Part shown: piece after piece, positions 59,170-64,000 of the stretch
How positions within the stretch are numbered: the stretch's first letter is position 1
Layout of the letters: every line of letters starts with the position of its first letter
Assembly (NCBI GenBank): GCA_016785225.1
Contig: JAFBJZ010000653.1
Coordinates: 434,001-498,000 of the forward strand
Source: Psettodes erumei
Taxonomy: Eukaryota; Chordata; Actinopteri; Pleuronectiformes; Psettodidae
Length of the DNA stretch: 64,000 bases
Direction of reading: 5' to 3'
Translations under genes and position numbers: made by a program
Notes under the pieces: generated by a model
The model's input: only the letters and a program-made list of their open reading frames with translations
The model's database searches: none
Told to the model about the DNA's origin: nothing

Positions 59170-62100
59170 AGAAGTTCACGATGTCGTCCTCTACCTTTAA
59201 ACTTTACATTTGTTCTTATTATTACAAGTTGCAGGGGGCACGAAGCAGCGCGTCTAGTTGTTTGCATACTGTCCTTAGAAGCAGCTACTGCATGGCTAAT
59301 AAAGAAAATGACTCAAGTGGTGTTTCTGTATGGGCCTGAAGGCTACAAGTTTCCATAGCGACGCCGAGGCTGGGAAGTGGCTGACGGGATGATTCAGATT
59401 CAGAGCGGCGCTGCTGGTTACACCTCCGCTGTTCTACCGGCTGACGGCACTTTTCAACCCGTGATCCGCTGTCGCTTCTTCACCGCCGCGCCGCCGTCTT
59501 CCGCTGACTCGCGACGCGTGCTGCTGCCGCCGTACAGATGACGGCACGGCGCCGTTGTTTCGCTGTCGTGTGCCAGCTCGTAGCATCACCCCCCCGCTGA
59601 CATATGCCACATGAAAACTGCGTGTCACTCCTCTTCCCCTGACACTTTCCACCTCCCTTATTACTATTATTACTGACATATGCCACCGCCGCTCTGCGCC
59701 ACATAAAAACTGCACGCTCCACTGAAGCATGCTATGACATTATGCTGGAAGACAACTGTCAACGGCGTCAGGTCCTTCCCGAGTCCAATTATTATACTGC
59801 TGATTGTCTTACTCTCACTTGCGCTGACCTGTTCGTCAGTTTTAATACTGTACATCTGTCCCTTGCAAAATAAAATAAATAAATGTTATCTAAAACTCAA
59901 AGTGTCAAACACCATAGGCTGTGAAAAGAAAATATGTGGCTTCCTGGTCTGAAAACTGAAGCCAATGCAAGTGTGTTAAACCTGTATTCTGCTGAATGGC
60001 CACTAGGGGGCGACTCCACTGATTGGTTTGTATAGAAGTCTATGAGAAACATTTTCATACTGAGTTTGTTTCAACTCTGTAAATTATGATCCACTTAGAG
60101 GGAAAAAAAGACATTAAAGCAGGGGATGTTTGGGGGCGGGGCTACAGTGTGATTGACAGGTAGCACAGTGACCCATTTCCATCACATAGTCCATATCGTG
60201 CTCAGCGGTCACCCAAATACGGTATTGTCCTGTTTGTAAAAACCAAGATGGCTGAATCGCCCAACTTGAAGCTTAGAAACGGCAGCTCACAAACCAGTGG
60301 GCGACATCACGGAAGCGACGGCCATTTATTTTTCGATTGCACGGCCAACACCGAGACTCCAGATCCGGGCATAAAGAAATCCACTTGTCACGAATCAAAG
60401 TGACAACACTTTAAAAATGGTTGCCGTCGCTGTCGGACACTCGAGCAAACTTTCCAGCTGTGTGTGTTGGTTAAGATAATTATGTTGTTCAGTGGCGGGG
60501 GGGCGGGGGCGATATCAGACAGACTGACAACATTTGACGGAACGTTATCTTCCCGCCCGCTCACGTTTCAGCCCCTCGACCGGCGGGCTGTCGAATAATT
60601 TTGTGCGCATTTCAGAGGGAAACAGCCCCTGCTTAATTACCGCCATGCTAATTGAATCCCAGCGTGAGTGATGCACGGGGATAGGACTCTGTGACAGAAC
60701 GAAAATGAAATATTAAGCAGGCAAGTAGATAATCCATTTAGGAATGTCTGGGAAACGAGAAGGATTAGTTAAGGCAGCGCCATATGGCTCGCCTGTCAGG
60801 CCACATCAAAGCCTTCTGAAATCAGAAATGTTTTCATTCTTTGTCTCGGCCTGTCTTTAAAAAAAAAAATGGAATTCTTAAGTCTCTGACAGACTAAATA
60901 AACCTGTCCCAGGCACATCAGAGGATGTTGTCAGTCCGCTGCACCCAGCTCACGTCAGTTCATTATTTCTTGGCTGAGCTTTTGTCTTAGCGGATGACGG
61001 CCACAGTGGATAAAAGGAAAACTTTCACAAAAAGAACTGACTGCAATGGACGCCTCTGCTAACGATTAGCAACATTAGCATGGAGCTCGGGGAACTGCTT
61101 TAACGATGCACATGGTAGAAATGTTCCCTGTTGCCGAAGAGCCGCTATCGCGGTCACGGGCCGCGCCGCACGTACGTTTGAACACTTTCCCGCGCGAGCG
61201 CTCAAAGCGCAAAGACATCAGAATCCCCCAGAGGTCGTCAGCGTCGAACGGGCCAGAAAAACCACACGACGAACTGCACCGACAAAGAGGTGCTGCAGGC
61301 AAACGAAATAAAAAAAAAACCTCCGACCCACCTTCGTAACATGAGCACTCCATTTATCAAGCCTATCAGAGAAGGAAATAAGTGCAACGCGGCCAAAATT
61401 TCTCAGAGAGACACAAATTCAGTCCTACGTTTGAGACTGAGAGTAAAACCATTCCATCCATTCCATCTCAGGTAATGACTTCTTGAATAGAGCCCAAGAG
61501 GAGTCCTAACAGGTCAGGAAGAGGTATTCATTTCTGATAATAAGCTCTTGAAAGTTACTGTTTTGTCACAAATTAAATAATTTTATGATTGACCTGGTGC
61601 GAAACCAACCCCCACTAACCATCTTATGACAAAGGGGAGAAAGCAGAAGTAAGGATCTGGGTCTGACAGAATAATTTTGTCATCAAGCCAGTCTTGTGAA
61701 GCTTTGCCTGGATCCCAGCCCGCCGCGTCTGCGTTCAGCTCAGCTCCTCCTCCGTCACGTCCCCCTCGTCCCCGGACATCGACCAAGATGATCCAGAAAC
61801 GCTGGAACGCAAGCAGAGTTGCGCTCGAGCTGAAGCGGTTTATGTGCGAGTTACACGCCCAAGCCGGTTTAAGCCGATCGCGCTTTTATTATTCACTAAC
61901 GAAATAAATAAATGAAAAATACTACGACTATCGGCTATGGAAATAACTAATTTACCCACCCACCACCTGTAAGAGGACAAACTGAAGCTGTGTGTGCAAT
62001 ATTGAACAGTAAAATGATCTGAGGGCTGACCACAATCTTTTTTCCTTTTTTGCCAGTGTTTACTATGTTTTATGCAAATTGTTTATTGGTAAATATCAGT

Positions 62101-63126
62101 ATGAGATTTGAGCTATTCATGTTGGCATATATACAACCAAGAAAGCTTAGTTACCTGGTTTATTTACCTCGACACATAAAGCTTAAAAAGTAGTGCTGTT
62201 GAACTTCATAACATTTCAACCAATAACTGTCAGAAAACTATAATATGATCATAATTTCTGCTTTGTGGCCTCTAGGTATAATCCATCTCCTTAATGAAAG
62301 TCAGTGTAAGAAGCCTCATAAATATCACAGTCTTCCTCTGAGGTGGGAGCGTTTTAAGTCCTCATTTGACTTTCTGTGTGATTCCTGGAGAAACACCAAT
62401 GATATTTTGTCCCAGTGCTCATATTTAAATCTGTTTAATAAAGCTGTCCCTTTGTCCCAAACTTGCTTCAGCCCATAACCAGTTCAACGCGACCGCAGAG
62501 TCGCTCAGTAGCGCGACACATTTCAGACCGTAGCCTCGAAAAGTCAAACTTTGAGTGTTTTGTGCAGAGGTCAGTGAATCTGCTTTGCTCGACTAAGTTT
62601 AGTGTGTCAGAACTTGGCAGCTTGTCATCACCATTTCATTACCCAGGTCGAACATCGGTGTGGCCTCTTCTTAATGCAGGCAGCATGACAGACCCTCTGC
62701 CAATTACTGTTGGCTTGGCTCATCTGTTGCCGGGGGCAACGCGCCCTCAGAGGAAGGCCAGACAGGGAGCTCATTTCCGCAGGTAATCTATGGACAGAAA
62801 TCAACAACCGCACAAACACACTCATCGATTCACACTGTCGGACAGGACTACAGGCTCCTGCAGGGGGCGCACACACACACACACATAGAGCATATGCAAA
62901 ATACATGCAGAGAGTGTCTTTCCATCATCCTCGACCTAACATCCCCGTTTTACTTTTCACTTTATCTGCTGTTCTCATCTTTTCCCACTCTCCCGTTCGC
63001 ATCCTCCATCATCTGCTACTTCAACCATATCATTTGCTTCCTCCTTCGTGTCCCTCTTTCTTCCCTATCTCTCCATCTATCTTTTGCTTCCTTCCTCCAC
63101 CAACCCCCCCATTCTTGCCCCAGCAG
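59170..63126. other. Mostly non-coding block with a fish repeat
   Basis: Apart from the repeat at 59953-60321 the block holds AT-rich sequence that might be conserved at 60600-60830, a 44-codon frame at 61339-61470, and a 77-codon frame at 62245-62478 preceded by GCCTCTAG. A strong pyrimidine-rich stretch from about 62940 to 63126 leads into the next exon candidate. Confidence 0.35.
59953..60321 (+). repeat. Near-full-length teleost interspersed repeat
   Basis: Landmarks appear in order: TGAAGCCAATGC, GGCCACTAGGGGGCGACTCC, TATAGAAGTCTATGAGAAA, AAATTATGATCCACTTAGAG, GGGGCGGGGCTAC, GTGATTGACAGGTAGC, AACCAAGATGGCTGAATCGC, CCAACTTGAAGCTT and CACAAACCAGTGGGCGACAT. This is the order of a repeat that I know from teleost introns and UTRs. 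The copy is about 370 bp and moderately diverged. Confidence 0.65.
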
Positions 63127-63195
63127 GCTGCAGATGGTGCTTAATGGACACATAACTGAGCATAACTGCCTCGTGAATAATTCCACAGGCACAAG
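63127..63195 (+). CDS. Internal coding exon candidate, plus strand, unidentified
   Basis: A pyrimidine-rich tract of nearly 190 nt ends in CTTGCCCCAGCAG, a NAGNAG-type acceptor, followed by 69 nt and the donor ACAAG|GTGAGC. Only one frame is open; it reads LQMVLNGHITEHNCLVNNST and then GT before the split codon. The exon is 23 codons long, enters and leaves in the same phase, and could be skipped without a frameshift. The asparagine-rich peptide contains an NNST glycosylation-type sequon but I do not recognise it. No partner exon is certain within the window. Confidence 0.45.
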
Positions 63196-64000
63196 GTGAG
63201 CCATAGGACAGCTCCATATTGTGGACACGCAGAAAGGTAACCGCGCGCACACACAACAATCTGCAAATGCATTGTACACTTTCACTGTTTTTCCTTACAA
63301 AGTGTATATATTTAATATTTCAATTATGCATGACTACAACAGTCTGGCCCCCGTGAAGCAAAGGACCAGCACAAGGATCTGACAGGACTCCATTACTAGT
63401 AAAAAAAAAAAAAGGCAAAAAGTACCTGTTCTATAGAAGAACCAATGTATGTGCACTATATTATTACATACCACACAATTAGTTTGTTAAAACTGTTGCA
63501 TCGATTGGTAAATAGCATGCTACTGGGGGAGAGATGGCTAGCTAAACCTACATTGTAATTATGCTAGCATAGCTATATATATCACATCTCCTGATTAATG
63601 TACATATAAGAAAAGATAACAAATCATCCATACACTGTGTGAGCGTCTTACTGTGACACCTCGCTAGCAAAACAACACTATTCTTTCTATACTTTACCTA
63701 CTTGTTAGCATATGTACATTTAGCAAAAGACCAAACTATTAGCAGCTTCTGCTCCAGCCAACTCCACCTGCCTCTCGTCGGTGTAGCTGAACTTACTTTT
63801 TCTCATACTTCCTGTCACTCCCCCTCACCATCTTCCGGTGACCTTATCCTCTTTTTTTCTGAGTATTTCTGTTCGCGTTTTGTCCGGCACCGGAGGTGTT
63901 AAAACTATTTTTTAACGATGACAGAAACGAGGGAGTTGCCGCTTAAAGTCACAGCAGAGTGCCGTTAACGTGCTCGCGCTCGCGACCGCGCTCGTGACAG
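63196..64000. other. AT-rich end block
   Basis: No gene is recognised. A 12-bp palindrome TATGCTAGCATA occurs at about 63567. The last 40 bases turn CpG-rich (CTCGCGCTCGCGACCGCG), which may be the edge of a CpG island extending beyond the window. Confidence 0.4.

Noticed and set aside
61339..61470. 44-codon plus-strand ATG frame ending at CAG|GTAATG
   Set aside because: The donor is weak, there is a repeated CCATTCCATC end, and the sequence resembles a dispersed repeat; not enough for an exon call.
1..64000. Search for CRISPR arrays, tRNA, rRNA, snRNA, known miRNAs and viral genes
   Set aside because: No regularly spaced repeats with unique spacers, no cloverleaf-type sequence and no recognisable viral or small-RNA gene were seen by eye; covariance-model scans would be needed to exclude weak cases.

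Overview
This is 64 kb of nuclear DNA from a vertebrate, almost certainly a teleost fish. Three things point there. One gene is clearly recognisable: a complete three-exon TMEM47 on the minus strand, split by large introns with clean GT-AG junctions. Dinucleotide microsatellites are very frequent. Several interspersed repeats are of kinds I recall from teleost genomes. Nothing bacterial, viral or organellar is visible, and the window contains no CRISPR array, rRNA or tRNA gene that I can support.

Layout. 1-7 kb: a probable minus-strand gene begins with a short coding exon at 6271-6321, preceded by an in-frame stop and by a duplicated promoter-like block carrying four CCAAT boxes and an E2F-type palindrome. 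A second CpG-rich minus-strand first-exon candidate ends at 4788, and a possible downstream exon lies at 370-420. 7-16 kb: AT-rich and gene-poor. 16-21 kb: a CpG-rich patch and a chain of splice-flanked plus-strand segments that could be one transcript; a small decayed hAT/BED transposon lies at 20.1-20.5 kb. 26.5-30.5 kb: a second unidentified minus-strand gene start, with a coding exon at 29880-29961, a phase-compatible possible second exon at 26540-26598, and a CpG-rich upstream region with a GTCACGTGAC palindrome. 31-37 kb: intergenic, with a LINE reverse-transcriptase remnant. 37.2-51.5 kb: TMEM47, with exon 3 at 37884-38062, exon 2 at 40754-40894 and exon 1 at 51004-51232. Its 10-kb first intron holds a strand-biased purine tract of about 1.2 kb, microsatellites and CpG-rich patches. 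51.6-64 kb: sequence upstream of TMEM47, with a CpG-rich block at 58.4-59.2 kb, a teleost-type repeat at 59.95-60.32 kb and a good exon-like segment at 63127-63195 on the plus strand.

Only TMEM47 can be given a function: a four-pass claudin/PMP22-superfamily membrane protein of cell junctions. The other exon calls rest on splice signals, open frames and promoter context, and some are probably chance; their confidences reflect that. I see no multi-gene system acting together here. The most useful leads are the two unidentified minus-strand gene starts, the purine tract next to TMEM47 exon 2, and the exon at 63.1 kb.
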